Positions 32,511-40,723 of a stretch of DNA of 45,682 bases are shown in pieces. Below the pieces are notes generated by a model that searched no databases, was not told the origin of the DNA, and saw only the letters and a program-made list of their open reading frames with translations. The position numbers and the translations under genes are program-made. The stretch is from the NCBI GenBank assembly GCA_023423415.1, contig JAFAFP010000199.1, forward strand, positions 1 to 45,682, read 5' to 3'. Each line of letters opens with the position of its first letter. Positions within the stretch are counted from its first letter, which is position 1. The stretch is from Pseudomonadota bacterium (GTDB lineage: Bacteria > Pseudomonadota > Alphaproteobacteria > Rhizobiales > Xanthobacteraceae).

Positions 32511-33683
32511 TCACCATTTCATCGGACATTTGCTCGCGAACTTGTCCTTTGAATCCTTGACGATGGTCGCCACCGTCTTGAGCGTCAACGTGCCCTCGGA
32601 GTCCTTGATCGCGTCCTGCAGGTAGAAATCCTGGATCGGGAAGTGATTGGTGTTGTATTTGTAAGATCCGCGTACTGACGCATAATTCACCTTCCGCATC
32701 GCATCACGCATCGCGTCTTTCTTCGACGTGTCGCCCTTGACCGCAACGACTGCGCTGTTGATGAGATTGGCGGCGTCGTAAGTCTGCGCCGCGTAGAATG
32801 ACGGATAGGCCTTGTTCCTGGCTTTGAAGTCGGACACGAACTTCTTGTTGGCGTCGTTCTGCATATCAGCGACCCAATGCTGCGTGCCAGGGACGCCCAG
32901 CGCCAGGTCGCCCTGACGCGGCAACGACAACGCATCGATGGTGAACGCCGTATAGAGCGGGATCTGTCCCTTCAGTCCGGCCTGATTGAACTGATTGAGG
33001 AACTGAACGCCCGCAGCGCCGGGATAGAATACGAACAGCGCATCCGGCTTGGCGGCGCGGATTTTCGATAGTTCAGTCGAGAAGTCGAGATGATCCGGCC
33101 ATTTGGTATAGTCTTCACCAACGATCTGTCCTTTAAAGACGGACTTCACGCCACCCAGAATATCTTTTCCGGCCGCGTAGTTCGGGCCGAGCAGATACAG
33201 CGACTTGATGCCTTTCTGGTTCATGTATTCGCCGATCGAATCCGGCGTCTGGTCATTTTGCCAGGAGGTCGAAAAGAAGAACGGCGAGCAGAGTTCGCCC
33301 GCGACCTGGGACGGCCCCGCATTGGCGCTGATCAGAAAGGTCTTGGAATCGACAACCGGTTTGAGGGACGCCAGCAGGACGTTTGACCAGATATAACCGA
33401 CGATAAAGTCGACCTTGTCCGACTGGACCAGCTTCTCGCTTTTCTGTCGGCCGATATCTGGCTTCTGGCCGTCGTCTTCGTAAATAACTTCGACAGGCAC
33501 GCCGCCCATCTTGCGTCCCAGATGATCGAGCGCGAGTTCGAAGGCGTTTCGCATGTCGTTGCCGATGACCGCTGTCGGACCGCTGAATGTGCTCACGAAA
33601 CCGATCTTGATGCTTTGTCCTTGTGCGGCGGCGGCTGTCGTGATGACCGCCGCTGCCGCTGTGCCGAGTAAAATCGCCTTCAC
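32511..33683 (-). CDS. ABC transporter substrate-binding protein, LivK-like
   Basis: About 390 residues. A signal peptide ends near Ala-Ala-Ala-Ala-Gln, then Ser-Ile-Lys-Ile-Gly-Phe-Val-Ser-Thr-Phe-Ser-Gly-Pro. It shares segments with the pair at 12.6 and 14.7 kb (Asn-Ala-Gly-Pro-Ser, Gly-Pro-Asn-Tyr-Ala-Ala-Gly-Lys-Asp, Ile-Arg-Ala-Ala-Lys-Pro-Asp-Ala) and is a more distant member of the same subfamily. The GTG at 33683 is chosen for AGGGAG seven bases upstream; an ATG at 33716 has none and would spoil the signal peptide. It is downstream of the benzoate-CoA-ligase-like gene and converges on tetR with an 8-bp gap. Confidence 0.88.
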   Translation of the reverse strand: MKAILLGTAAAAVITTAAAAQGQSIKIGFVSTFSGPTAVIGNDMRNAFELALDHLGRKMGGVPVEVIYEDDGQKPDIGRQKSEKLVQSDKVDFIVGYIWSNVLLASLKPVVDSKTFLISANAGPSQVAGELCSPFFFSTSWQNDQTPDSIGEYMNQKGIKSLYLLGPNYAAGKDILGGVKSVFKGQIVGEDYTKWPDHLDFSTELSKIRAAKPDALFVFYPGAAGVQFLNQFNQAGLKGQIPLYTAFTIDALSLPRQGDLALGVPGTQHWVADMQNDANKKFVSDFKARNKAYPSFYAAQTYDAANLINSAVVAVKGDTSKKDAMRDAMRKVNYASVRGSYKYNTNHFPIQDFYLQDAIKDSEGTLTLKTVATIVKDSKDKFASKCPMKW

Positions 33684-33761
33684 GTGCGTTCTCCCTCTGG
33701 TTATTGTTATGAGCATTGCGTCATCGCTGGTTCAGCGGCAGACGCCGCCGGCGAGACAGTT

Positions 33762-35357
33762 TCAGCGTGCGGCCGCTTCAGAGCGGAGCCGGAACCTCTG
33801 GATTTTGCCAGTACTGGTTTTCGGCAATTCATCGACGAACTCGAACCAGCGGGGACATTTGATGTGGGCGATCCGCTCACGCACATGCGCGCGCAACTCG
33901 TCGGCGAGCTGCTGGCAATCCGCTCCGTTCCTGTGCTGGAGCACCACATAGGCCTTCGGCTTGATCATGTTGTCCGCATCGGCATGGCCGACGACGGCGC
34001 ATTCCATGACGGCAGGATGCTGGGCGATGACGCCTTCAACCTCGGCCGGCGACACCCAGATGCCGCCGACACGCAGCATGTCGTCCGAGCGACCGACCAG
34101 GAAGAAGTTGCCGTCCTTGTCTTCGTAGAGCTTGTCTCCGGTGAGCACACCGCCGCGGCCCATTACCTGCGCGGTCTTGTCCGGCTTGTTCCAGTATTGT
34201 TCGGCGGCGGACGGGCCGAACATTCTCAGGTTGCCGATTTCGCCCTGCTGGACTGGATTGTCATCGTCATCGACGATTTCGGCGCGGAAGCCATTGACCA
34301 GGCGTCCGCAGCTTCCCGGCACCGATTGGCCCGGCCGGTTCAGGATGAACATGTGGGTCATCTCGGTGGTGCCGACACCGTCGAGAATTTCCACACCGGC
34401 AAATTGCTTCCAGCGCTCGAGCAGGACGGCCGGGAGGATTTCCCCACCGCTGACGCAGAGCCGCAACCGATGGCAGGCCTGACGAACGCGATCCTGCCCG
34501 ATCCGATCCTCGGCGATGCGCAACATGCCGGCGAACAAGGTCGGCACGCCCATGACGACGGTCGGCTCATATTGCAACCATTGCTCCCACACGACATCCG
34601 GTGTGATCGGTCCGGGATTGACAATGTTCTGCGCGCCATTGCGGATCGGGAAGTAGACCTGATTGCCGAGACCGAACGCGAAATACATCTTCGGCGGCGA
34701 AAGGACGACGTCGTTCTCGTTCATCGCCAATGCGCCGCGACCGAACAGTTCGCAGGCCCAATAAATATGTGCGCCGGTGTGTACCACGCCTTTCGGCTTG
34801 CCGGTGCTGCCCGAACTGTAAAGCCAGAAGGCCATGTCGTCGGGATTGGACGGATAGGTTTCGGCTTGTCCTGCCTGGCCGAGCAGCACGTCATCCAGAA
34901 AGTCGATGCCCGGGACACGGGTGCGTGCGGTCAGGAGGTGACGCACACTTGGCAATTCGTTGCGCATTGATGCGATCACCGGAGCGATCGTGTGATCGAC
35001 GATGACCGCAACCGCTTCACTGTCGGTGATGTAATAGCGGTAGTCTTCGGGCTTGAGGTAGGTGTTGATCGGCAGCGCAATGGCGCCGATCTTCATCACG
35101 CCGAGAAAGATGGCCGGGAAGTCGATGCCATCGACCACGCTGAAGAGCACACGCTCACCGGGCCTGATGCCGAGAGCACGAAGCGCGTTGGCGATCTGTG
35201 CGACCCGGGCGGAAAATTCGCCGTAGCTCCATGTCCGGTCTGGCGCGATCAGGTAGGGCCGTTGCGCACGATCTGCGCGCATTTGATGTTCGAGAAGATA
35301 GTCGACGACATTGCCGGTCAGCCCCGACGATGGGGCCATCTGTAGATCCGCCTTCAT
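33762..35357 (-). CDS. benzoate-CoA ligase-family enzyme
   Basis: 531 residues. The P-loop Tyr-Ser-Ser-Gly-Ser-Thr-Gly-Lys-Pro-Lys-Gly-Val-Val-His is the benzoate-CoA ligase form, and the following Phe-Ala-Phe-Gly-Leu-Gly-Asn and Thr-Val-Val-Met-Gly-Val-Pro-Thr-Leu segments match BadA/BclA. Catalytic Lys is in Ser-Thr-Gly-Lys-Ile-Gln-Arg-Phe near the C-terminus. It makes an aryl-CoA from benzoate or a substituted benzoate. ATG 35357 is preferred (GTGAGG six bases upstream) over 35363 and 35429; the last lies inside the promoter. First gene of an operon with the binding protein, under two operator copies. Confidence 0.9.
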   Translation of the reverse strand: MKADLQMAPSSGLTGNVVDYLLEHQMRADRAQRPYLIAPDRTWSYGEFSARVAQIANALRALGIRPGERVLFSVVDGIDFPAIFLGVMKIGAIALPINTYLKPEDYRYYITDSEAVAVIVDHTIAPVIASMRNELPSVRHLLTARTRVPGIDFLDDVLLGQAGQAETYPSNPDDMAFWLYSSGSTGKPKGVVHTGAHIYWACELFGRGALAMNENDVVLSPPKMYFAFGLGNQVYFPIRNGAQNIVNPGPITPDVVWEQWLQYEPTVVMGVPTLFAGMLRIAEDRIGQDRVRQACHRLRLCVSGGEILPAVLLERWKQFAGVEILDGVGTTEMTHMFILNRPGQSVPGSCGRLVNGFRAEIVDDDDNPVQQGEIGNLRMFGPSAAEQYWNKPDKTAQVMGRGGVLTGDKLYEDKDGNFFLVGRSDDMLRVGGIWVSPAEVEGVIAQHPAVMECAVVGHADADNMIKPKAYVVLQHRNGADCQQLADELRAHVRERIAHIKCPRWFEFVDELPKTSTGKIQRFRLRSEAAAR

Positions 35358-35385
35358 CGGCATCCTCACCCAGATCTTGTTATTA

Positions 35386-35418
35386 TTTACATCTATGTAA
35401 AATTTACATTCTTGTAAA
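35386..35418. promoter_or_regulatory. tandem operators TTTACA-N4-TGTAAA, sites 3 and 4
   Basis: TTTACATCTATGTAAA (35386-35401) and TTTACATTCTTGTAAA (35403-35418), centres 17 bp apart. They cover the predicted -10 and start point of the benzoate-CoA-ligase-like gene, so binding would block transcription. Both half-sites are perfect. Confidence 0.75.
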
Positions 35419-35429
35419 AAACAAGTCAA
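35401..35429 (-). promoter_or_regulatory. predicted promoter of the benzoate-CoA-ligase-like operon
   Basis: On the minus strand TTGACT (35429-35424), 17-bp spacer, TAAATT (35406-35401). Transcription would begin near 35394, about 37 bp before the ATG. The operator copies overlap it. Confidence 0.55.
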
Positions 35430-35603
35430 GGCGAGCCGCGTTATCGCCCATGCTGAAAGGGCCGGCGGACATCGGTCTCACGCACGAGCCGGGGCGGGGG
35501 TGGTATGGTGGTTCGAGACCGGGACGACCGTGTGTTGCTGTTCGTTCGAAACGGTGCAGGTGAGCGCGATCGGAATACTCACCCGCCGATTGTCCGACGC
35601 TCG

Positions 35604-36440
35604 TTAACGCGTCGCGCCTACCTTCGCGGTCCTTGCGGAGTTCTGAGCACAGAACGTATCGACGGCTTCCGTGATCGCAGCGGCGATCTGGGACTGGTGT
35701 TCTTCTCTGTCCATCAACAGTTCTTCGTCGCGATTGACGATGGATCCGGCCTCCAGCAGCACCGCAGGCATCGCCGTGTTCTTCAGGATCAGCAATTGGT
35801 CGTAGCGATACACGCCGGTTTCGGGATCGAGCAGGGCGCGACGGCGCGCGCCCATGAAGCGTTCGGTGTAATGCGGCGTATATTCCATGCCGCGCGCTTT
35901 CAACCTCGCGCCGAGCAGCTTGGCGAAGGCGAAGCTGCGCGGAAAATTTGCGTTCTCGTTGGAAATAAAAATCGAGTGACCCTTGAAGCGGTCGCTGTAT
36001 TCGAGTTGCTTGCCTTCGTACTCCCACTTCGATTTGAAGATTTCGGGGACCGAGTCGTGATGGACCGACAGCAACAGATCCGCCGACATCGCGTTGGCCT
36101 GTAACACCCGGCGGACAAGGCTGGGGATGGCCTGGCCGGTGCCGAGCAGGACGGTCGTACGACCAAATCCCGCAGCGATCATCTTGCGTTCGATGACCTT
36201 GGCGAGGCGGAGATTGAAATCGTATTCGGTCTTGCCGCGTGCGCTGATGGCGCCGGGAATTTCCGGTGTATGTCCGACGTCGACGACGAGGTGGAATTTT
36301 CCGGGATCGCATGCCGGCGCGGCAACGGTCGGCTTTGGCCGTGATGCCTGCGCCGTTGCCGGCGGGCTGGAAACGACCCAGGCAACCAGCATGGTGACAG
36401 CAAGCACGGCTGGCGCCCAGCCATTTTTCTGGCGTCTCAT
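35604..36440 (-). CDS. N-acetylmuramoyl-L-alanine amidase (Amidase_3 family)
   Basis: 278 residues from the ATG at 36440 (a GTG at 36470 would add ten). A hydrophobic segment at residues 9-30 is a signal peptide or anchor. The zinc amidase core shows Val-Asp-Val-Gly-His-Thr, a Glu in the Lys-Thr-Glu-Tyr-Asp helix, Ser-Val-His-His-Asp-Ser, and the catalytic Glu in Leu-Leu-Glu-Ala-Gly. It cuts the stem peptide from muramic acid in the periplasm. It is unrelated to the catabolic theme and probably part of the ordinary chromosome. Its 246-bp separation from the ligase start holds the operators and nothing else I can identify. Confidence 0.85.
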   Translation of the reverse strand: MRRQKNGWAPAVLAVTMLVAWVVSSPPATAQASRPKPTVAAPACDPGKFHLVVDVGHTPEIPGAISARGKTEYDFNLRLAKVIERKMIAAGFGRTTVLLGTGQAIPSLVRRVLQANAMSADLLLSVHHDSVPEIFKSKWEYEGKQLEYSDRFKGHSIFISNENANFPRSFAFAKLLGARLKARGMEYTPHYTERFMGARRRALLDPETGVYRYDQLLILKNTAMPAVLLEAGSIVNRDEELLMDREEHQSQIAAAITEAVDTFCAQNSARTAKVGATR

Positions 36441-36673
36441 GACAGGACGATCACTGATTCGAAGTTCCACCCCGATATTGGTGGGAAACTAGAGTGCAGC
36501 GGCCTTGCTGCGCAAGCCGGACCGCGCTCGCGCTATCCGCGCCAGCTTTATGTCATTTATTGGTCCAGTGCCGTTTGAGCCGCGACCCCGTTTTGCAGTG
36601 CGACGTGCAGACCCGGTCCCCATCGTGCTAGGCGAGATGGCTACTCACATCGGACTTTTTGCGAGGTTCATTC

Positions 36674-37729
36674 ATGGTGACGGCCCAACTTCCGGATCGT
36701 GTGCATCTGGTCGGCAGTATCGGACTCGATAATGTTGACGAAATCTTCCGGGTTGTCGGCGCGAAGCTCGGCCAACGGCTGAAACGTGTGCCGGACGGTG
36801 AAGTGGGCAGTCGTCGCCTCTGGGTCAGCTTTCAATATCCCTTGCTGCGCTCAAGCCCGTTCCTTCGTCCCGATCCCGACGGGGGTGTTCGTGCGACCTC
36901 CAAGTTTCCGTTACTCGCTCTGGCGCAAGGGGTGACGTCTGACGAAATCAGCTTTGGCGAACTGGGTTATGCGCGCGAGGCCCGTGCATCGTATCTGGAT
37001 CTGCTGGCGGCGAAGAAACGAGGCGATTTTCCGGAACATGTGCGTCTGCAGGTTTGCCTGCCTACGCCGTTCGGGGTCATCTACGCCTTCGCTGCGCCAA
37101 AGGACGTACTTGCGATCGAGAAGGCCTATGAGCGGGCGATGATCGCTGAAGTGCAGGCCTTGTGCGATGCCATTCCGCACAAGGACCTTTCGATCCAGTG
37201 GGACTTCTGCCACGAGATGATTTCACTCGACGGTCAGCCGCAGGACTGGTTTCCGTCCGCCGGCGCGACGCAGCCGGAAATCATGGCGCGCATGCAGCGC
37301 ATCTGTGCACCGGTTCCCGCCGATGTCGAACTCGGCATTCATTTCTGTTACGGCGATTTCGGCGCCAAGCATTTTATCGAGCCAAAGGATGCGGGGCGCA
37401 TGGTGGATGTTGCTAACGATATGGTCAGATCGGTTGAGCGACGGATCGACTATATCCATTTTCCGGTGCCGGTGACGCGAACCGACCGAGCCTACTTCGA
37501 GCCCTTCAGGAAGCTGGCGCTCGATCAGAAGACCGAGGTCTATCTCGGGCTTGTTCACGCTGCCGACGGCATCGATGGGGTTATCGCCCGTGTTGCGACC
37601 GCGCAGGAAATCGTGCCGCAATTTGGGATCGCCACCGAATGCGGGATCGCGCGGGCGCGCAAACCGGATCTTGTTCACCGGATTCTGGATACCTATGCGG
37701 GTGCTTCGCGAAATCCCGGCTCACGATGA
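36674..37729 (+). CDS. UROD/MetE-like TIM-barrel protein with probable zinc site
   Basis: 351 residues, in the uroporphyrinogen decarboxylase / cobalamin-independent methionine synthase superfamily. H223-x-C225 (Ile-His-Phe-Cys-Tyr-Gly-Asp) and C323 (Thr-Glu-Cys-Gly-Ile-Ala-Arg) match the spacing and context of the MetE zinc ligands His-x-Cys and Cys, so a thiol- or methyl-transfer role is more likely than porphyrin decarboxylation. It is half the length of MetE and lacks its N-terminal domain. ATG 36674 has GCGAGG upstream. In a catabolic region O-demethylation of a methoxyaromatic is a possibility; this is inference. Confidence 0.7.
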   Translation: MVTAQLPDRVHLVGSIGLDNVDEIFRVVGAKLGQRLKRVPDGEVGSRRLWVSFQYPLLRSSPFLRPDPDGGVRATSKFPLLALAQGVTSDEISFGELGYAREARASYLDLLAAKKRGDFPEHVRLQVCLPTPFGVIYAFAAPKDVLAIEKAYERAMIAEVQALCDAIPHKDLSIQWDFCHEMISLDGQPQDWFPSAGATQPEIMARMQRICAPVPADVELGIHFCYGDFGAKHFIEPKDAGRMVDVANDMVRSVERRIDYIHFPVPVTRTDRAYFEPFRKLALDQKTEVYLGLVHAADGIDGVIARVATAQEIVPQFGIATECGIARARKPDLVHRILDTYAGASRNPGSR

Positions 37730-37745
37730 CACGCCGTTAGCGAGG

Positions 37746-38372
37746 CTATGAGCTGCGCTTGACCCCGGCGTCATTCACTTTGTCGCGCGGAAGCAGCAGG
37801 TCGCCCGCGATCCGGCGCCGCCGCTTGACCTCGTCCTTGTCATTGACCGCCATGGTCATCCGGATGCCGATGACGACGGCCATATGCGCCTCGGCATAAT
37901 CGCGCGCATCTGCCTCGCTTAGGCCCGCCTCGCGATACAATTGGAGTGCGAACGCAATTCGCTCGGCATCCACTTCACGCACGATATCGGCCACCTTCGG
38001 GGCCCGCCGGGCCCAGTCGCGCAACGTCATCTCGAACGGCCCGCCAGGAACGTCCGGCCGCCCCGAAATCGCGATACGAAGCAGGCGTTCCAGTCGCTCC
38101 CATGGCGTTCCCGTATTATCGAAGATCAGCGCACGGACTTCGCTGGTCATGCGCAGCCGCCACGCCTCGACAACGGCAAGCAGCAAATCGTCTCGGCCCT
38201 TGAAATGCCAATAGAAGCTGCCCTTTGTAACACCCAGTTTCTCGGCCAGCGTATCGACTCGTAATGCCTCGACATTGTCTTCCGCCAGCATTGCGATCGC
38301 AGCTTCGATCCAGTCGCTGCGACCGAGAGGGGGCTCGGTGGTCTTTTGCGATTTTGCGGCTTGGCGTGCCAT
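37746..38372 (-). CDS. TetR-family regulator (second)
   Basis: 208 residues. The HTH spans residues 18-63: Trp-Ile-Glu-Ala-Ala-Ile-Ala-Met-Leu-Ala-Glu...Val-Glu-Ala-Leu-Arg-Val-Asp-Thr-Leu-Ala-Glu-Lys-Leu-Gly-Val-Thr-Lys-Gly-Ser-Phe-Tyr-Trp-His-Phe. The C-terminal helices form the ligand domain. Its start is 19 bp after the 3-hydroxyacyl-CoA dehydrogenase stop, so the two may be one transcript. No TTTACA motif lies near it, so it probably serves a different operator, perhaps at the divergent promoter before the binding protein at 39460. Confidence 0.88.
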   Translation of the reverse strand: MARQAAKSQKTTEPPLGRSDWIEAAIAMLAEDNVEALRVDTLAEKLGVTKGSFYWHFKGRDDLLLAVVEAWRLRMTSEVRALIFDNTGTPWERLERLLRIAISGRPDVPGGPFEMTLRDWARRAPKVADIVREVDAERIAFALQLYREAGLSEADARDYAEAHMAVVIGIRMTMAVNDKDEVKRRRRIAGDLLLPRDKVNDAGVKRSS

Positions 38373-38391
38373 GCGAGCCTCTTGCTGCAGC

Positions 38392-39354
38392 TTAGCTTAC
38401 ACCGTGAGGGCGCTCGTCAGGGTTCACGGCGCGAAGCAGATCGACCAGCTTGTCGTTACGCCAGGAAATCCAATCCGTCAGCGGCAGGCCTTGGGTAATC
38501 TCGTCGGCGGCCTTGATCAGCGCCGCTTGCACGTCCGGTGCCGTCAATTGCGGCGAACCGAGTGCGTCCATCCATTTCTGCATTTCGGGCGCGATCTTGA
38601 GTACATGCGGCATGCCGCCAGCGCCACCGGCGAGGGTGAACGTTGTCAATGCGCCCATCACCGCCCAGCGTGGGCCAAGACCATATCGCATCGCATCTTC
38701 GATCGCCTGCGGGCTGGCAATGCCCTCGGCAACACAATGCGCCGCTTCGCGCAGCAAGGCAAATTGCAGGCGATTGGTGAGAAAAGCCGTCACTTCCTTG
38801 TCGACGCGGATCGGCTTCTTGCCGAGCGTACGAAAGAAGTCCAGAGCCCAGTCAACAACAGCAGGCGCTGTCTTTTCTCCGCCGATGATTTCGATCAGCG
38901 GGACGATATGCGGCGGGTTGAAGGGGTGACACACTACGAGACGCTCGGGATGTCGCATCTTCGCCTGCAACTGCGTTGGTGGAATGCCGCCGGTGCTGGA
39001 TGCAATTACCAAAGTGGGTGGCGCCGCTGCCTCGATTTCTTCATAGACCGATTGCTTGAGCGCGAGACTTTCCGGCGCATTCTCGTGAATGAGATCAGCG
39101 GAGGAAGCGACCTCAGCCGGTGTTGCAACGAAGGATAATTTTTGAGCAGGAAAACTTTCGGACGTCGCGATGCCGAGCTTGTGCAGAGCGCTCCAAGTAT
39201 CCGCAATGAAGGCGCGTGTGCGCGCCTCGGCATCGGGGGCAGGATCGGTTGCGATCACGTCATAGCCGCGCGCGATATAGACCGAAGCCCATCCACAGCC
39301 CACGGAACCAGCGCCGATCAAGCCGATCTGTTCAGGATTTTTGAGCGGAAACAT
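38392..39354 (-). CDS. 3-hydroxyacyl-CoA/L-carnitine dehydrogenase-family protein
   Basis: 320 residues. N-terminal Rossmann Gly-Ala-Gly-Ser-Val-Gly, the catalytic His in Val-Cys-His-Pro-Phe-Asn-Pro-Pro with the preceding Ser-Ser-Ser/Thr segment, and a helical C-terminal dimer domain with Phe-Leu-Thr-Asn-Arg-Leu-Gln. The length and the Ala-Lys-Met-Arg-His-Pro-Glu-Arg context fit the L-carnitine dehydrogenase / 3-hydroxybutyryl-CoA dehydrogenase / lambda-crystallin group. It oxidises a 3-hydroxy acid or its CoA ester with NAD. Divergent from the second ABC system, operonic with tetR. Confidence 0.9.
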   Translation of the reverse strand: MFPLKNPEQIGLIGAGSVGCGWASVYIARGYDVIATDPAPDAEARTRAFIADTWSALHKLGIATSESFPAQKLSFVATPAEVASSADLIHENAPESLALKQSVYEEIEAAAPPTLVIASSTGGIPPTQLQAKMRHPERLVVCHPFNPPHIVPLIEIIGGEKTAPAVVDWALDFFRTLGKKPIRVDKEVTAFLTNRLQFALLREAAHCVAEGIASPQAIEDAMRYGLGPRWAVMGALTTFTLAGGAGGMPHVLKIAPEMQKWMDALGSPQLTAPDVQAALIKAADEITQGLPLTDWISWRNDKLVDLLRAVNPDERPHGVS

Positions 39355-39403
39355 CGGGCTTCACCTTCATCTCCAAAGAGCGCAGTGTGCAGCAATGGCC
39401 GAA

Positions 39404-39432
39404 TTGACTTCGCAAAATCCGACATCCATACT
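39404..39432 (+). promoter_or_regulatory. predicted promoter of the second ABC-transport operon
   Basis: TTGACT, 17-bp spacer, CATACT, giving a start about 20 bp before the ATG at 39460. No TTTACA motif is near, so its control differs from the ligase genes. Confidence 0.4.
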
Positions 39433-39459
39433 TCCACGTATTGAGCCAGGGAGGAATTC

Positions 39460-40605
39460 ATGTCAATCAAGAAACTAATGGCTTTCGTATCGGTCGCTGC
39501 ATTCGTTGCAGTTGCGGGACCAGCACAGGCTGACATCAAGATCGGCGTGGTGGTGGCACTGACCGGGCCGAATGCTTCACTCGGCGTTCCTTATCGGAAG
39601 GGCGTCGAACTGCTGCCGAAGGAGATCGGCGGCGAGAAGGTTCAACTGATTTTTCTTGATGATGCCTCCGATCCATCGGCAGCTGTACGCAACGCACAAA
39701 AGCTGATCACCGACGACAAAGTGGACATCCTGATCGGCGGTTCAAATACACCGGCATCGCAGGCGATGGCCAACGTCACCCAGCGTGAACAGCTCCAGCA
39801 GATTTCGCTCGCGCCCGCCTCACATCCATCCGACAAGAACACGTGGTTGATCGCAATGCCGCAGCCAGCCAACCTTTGGGCTGCAGCGCTGGTCAAGGAC
39901 ATGCTGAAGCGCAAGGTGAAGACGGTGGCCTATATCGGCTTCAGCGATCCCTGGGGTGACATTGCCTATAACGGCTTGAAGGAAGCCGCCGAGAAGGCCG
40001 GCATTCAAGTCGTGACAAACGAACGCTATGCGCGCGCCGACACCAGCGTGACGGGCCAGGTGCTGAAGATCATCGCTGCAAAGCCGGACGCCGTCATGGT
40101 CGGCGGCTCGGGTACGCCTGGCGCGTTGCCGCACATTGCACTGGCTGAACGTGGCTACAAGGGCCCCGTTTATGCAACACCGGGCGTCTTCAACAAGGAC
40201 TTCCTGCGTGTCGGTGGCAAGTCGGTGGAGGATGTCATCGGTGTGACCGGTCCGATCGGAGCGCATGAACAGCTGCCGGCCGGCAACCCGATCAAGAAGG
40301 TGTCCGAGGAATTCATCAAGAAATACGAGGACATCAACGGCAAGAATAGCTGGAACAGTTTCGCCGCCTTTTCTTACGACGGCATGCTGGTGCTGGAGGA
40401 CGCTATCAAGCGCGCGCTGAAGAAAGCAAAGCCGGGAACGCCGGAATTCCGCAAGGCGGTGCGCGACGAGATCCGTGCGGTCAAGGAACTGACCGGCACC
40501 AACGGCGTGTATCAGTTCCCGGAAGGCTCGTCTTACGGCGTCGATGAACGTTCGGTGATCCTGGTTCAGGTCAAGAACGGCGACTGGAAGCTGCTCTCTA
40601 ACTAA
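39460..40605 (+). CDS. ABC transporter substrate-binding protein, LivK-like (set 2)
   Basis: 381 residues. A signal peptide ends near Pro-Ala-Gln-Ala, then Asp-Ile-Lys-Ile-Gly-Val-Val-Val-Ala-Leu-Thr-Gly-Pro. It is only distantly related to the three binding proteins at 12.6, 14.7 and 32.5 kb, sharing the Leu-Thr-Gly-Pro opening and overall fold, so its ligand is probably different. GGAGGAATTC precedes the ATG. It leads a transporter operon, with a hairpin separating it from the permease gene, the common way to make more binding protein than permease. Confidence 0.9.
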   Translation: MSIKKLMAFVSVAAFVAVAGPAQADIKIGVVVALTGPNASLGVPYRKGVELLPKEIGGEKVQLIFLDDASDPSAAVRNAQKLITDDKVDILIGGSNTPASQAMANVTQREQLQQISLAPASHPSDKNTWLIAMPQPANLWAAALVKDMLKRKVKTVAYIGFSDPWGDIAYNGLKEAAEKAGIQVVTNERYARADTSVTGQVLKIIAAKPDAVMVGGSGTPGALPHIALAERGYKGPVYATPGVFNKDFLRVGGKSVEDVIGVTGPIGAHEQLPAGNPIKKVSEEFIKKYEDINGKNSWNSFAAFSYDGMLVLEDAIKRALKKAKPGTPEFRKAVRDEIRAVKELTGTNGVYQFPEGSSYGVDERSVILVQVKNGDWKLLSN

Positions 40606-40617
40606 GAAAAAAACGCG

Positions 40618-40647
40618 ATCCGGCCGGTGCTGATGCGCCGGTCGGAT
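40618..40647 (+). terminator. stem-loop between binding-protein and permease genes
   Basis: ATCCGGCCGG, a ten-base loop, CCGGTCGGAT: nine pairs plus one G-U, preceded by a run of A. The following TCTTACT is a weak T-tract, so it is probably a partial terminator or 3'-end protector for the abundant binding-protein mRNA. Confidence 0.5.
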
Positions 40648-40723
40648 TCTTACTCGAGGTGAGGGGGCGGCGCATCGCGCCTCGGGTTCGCATTGAGCCC
40701 GACGTGGTCGCGCAGGCGGAAGC

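Noticed and set aside
33684..34970. 428-codon plus-strand open frame and a 575-codon minus-strand frame at 9114-10841
   Set aside because: Both are antisense to genes with clear catalytic motifs (benzoate-CoA-ligase-like, molybdenum hydroxylase).
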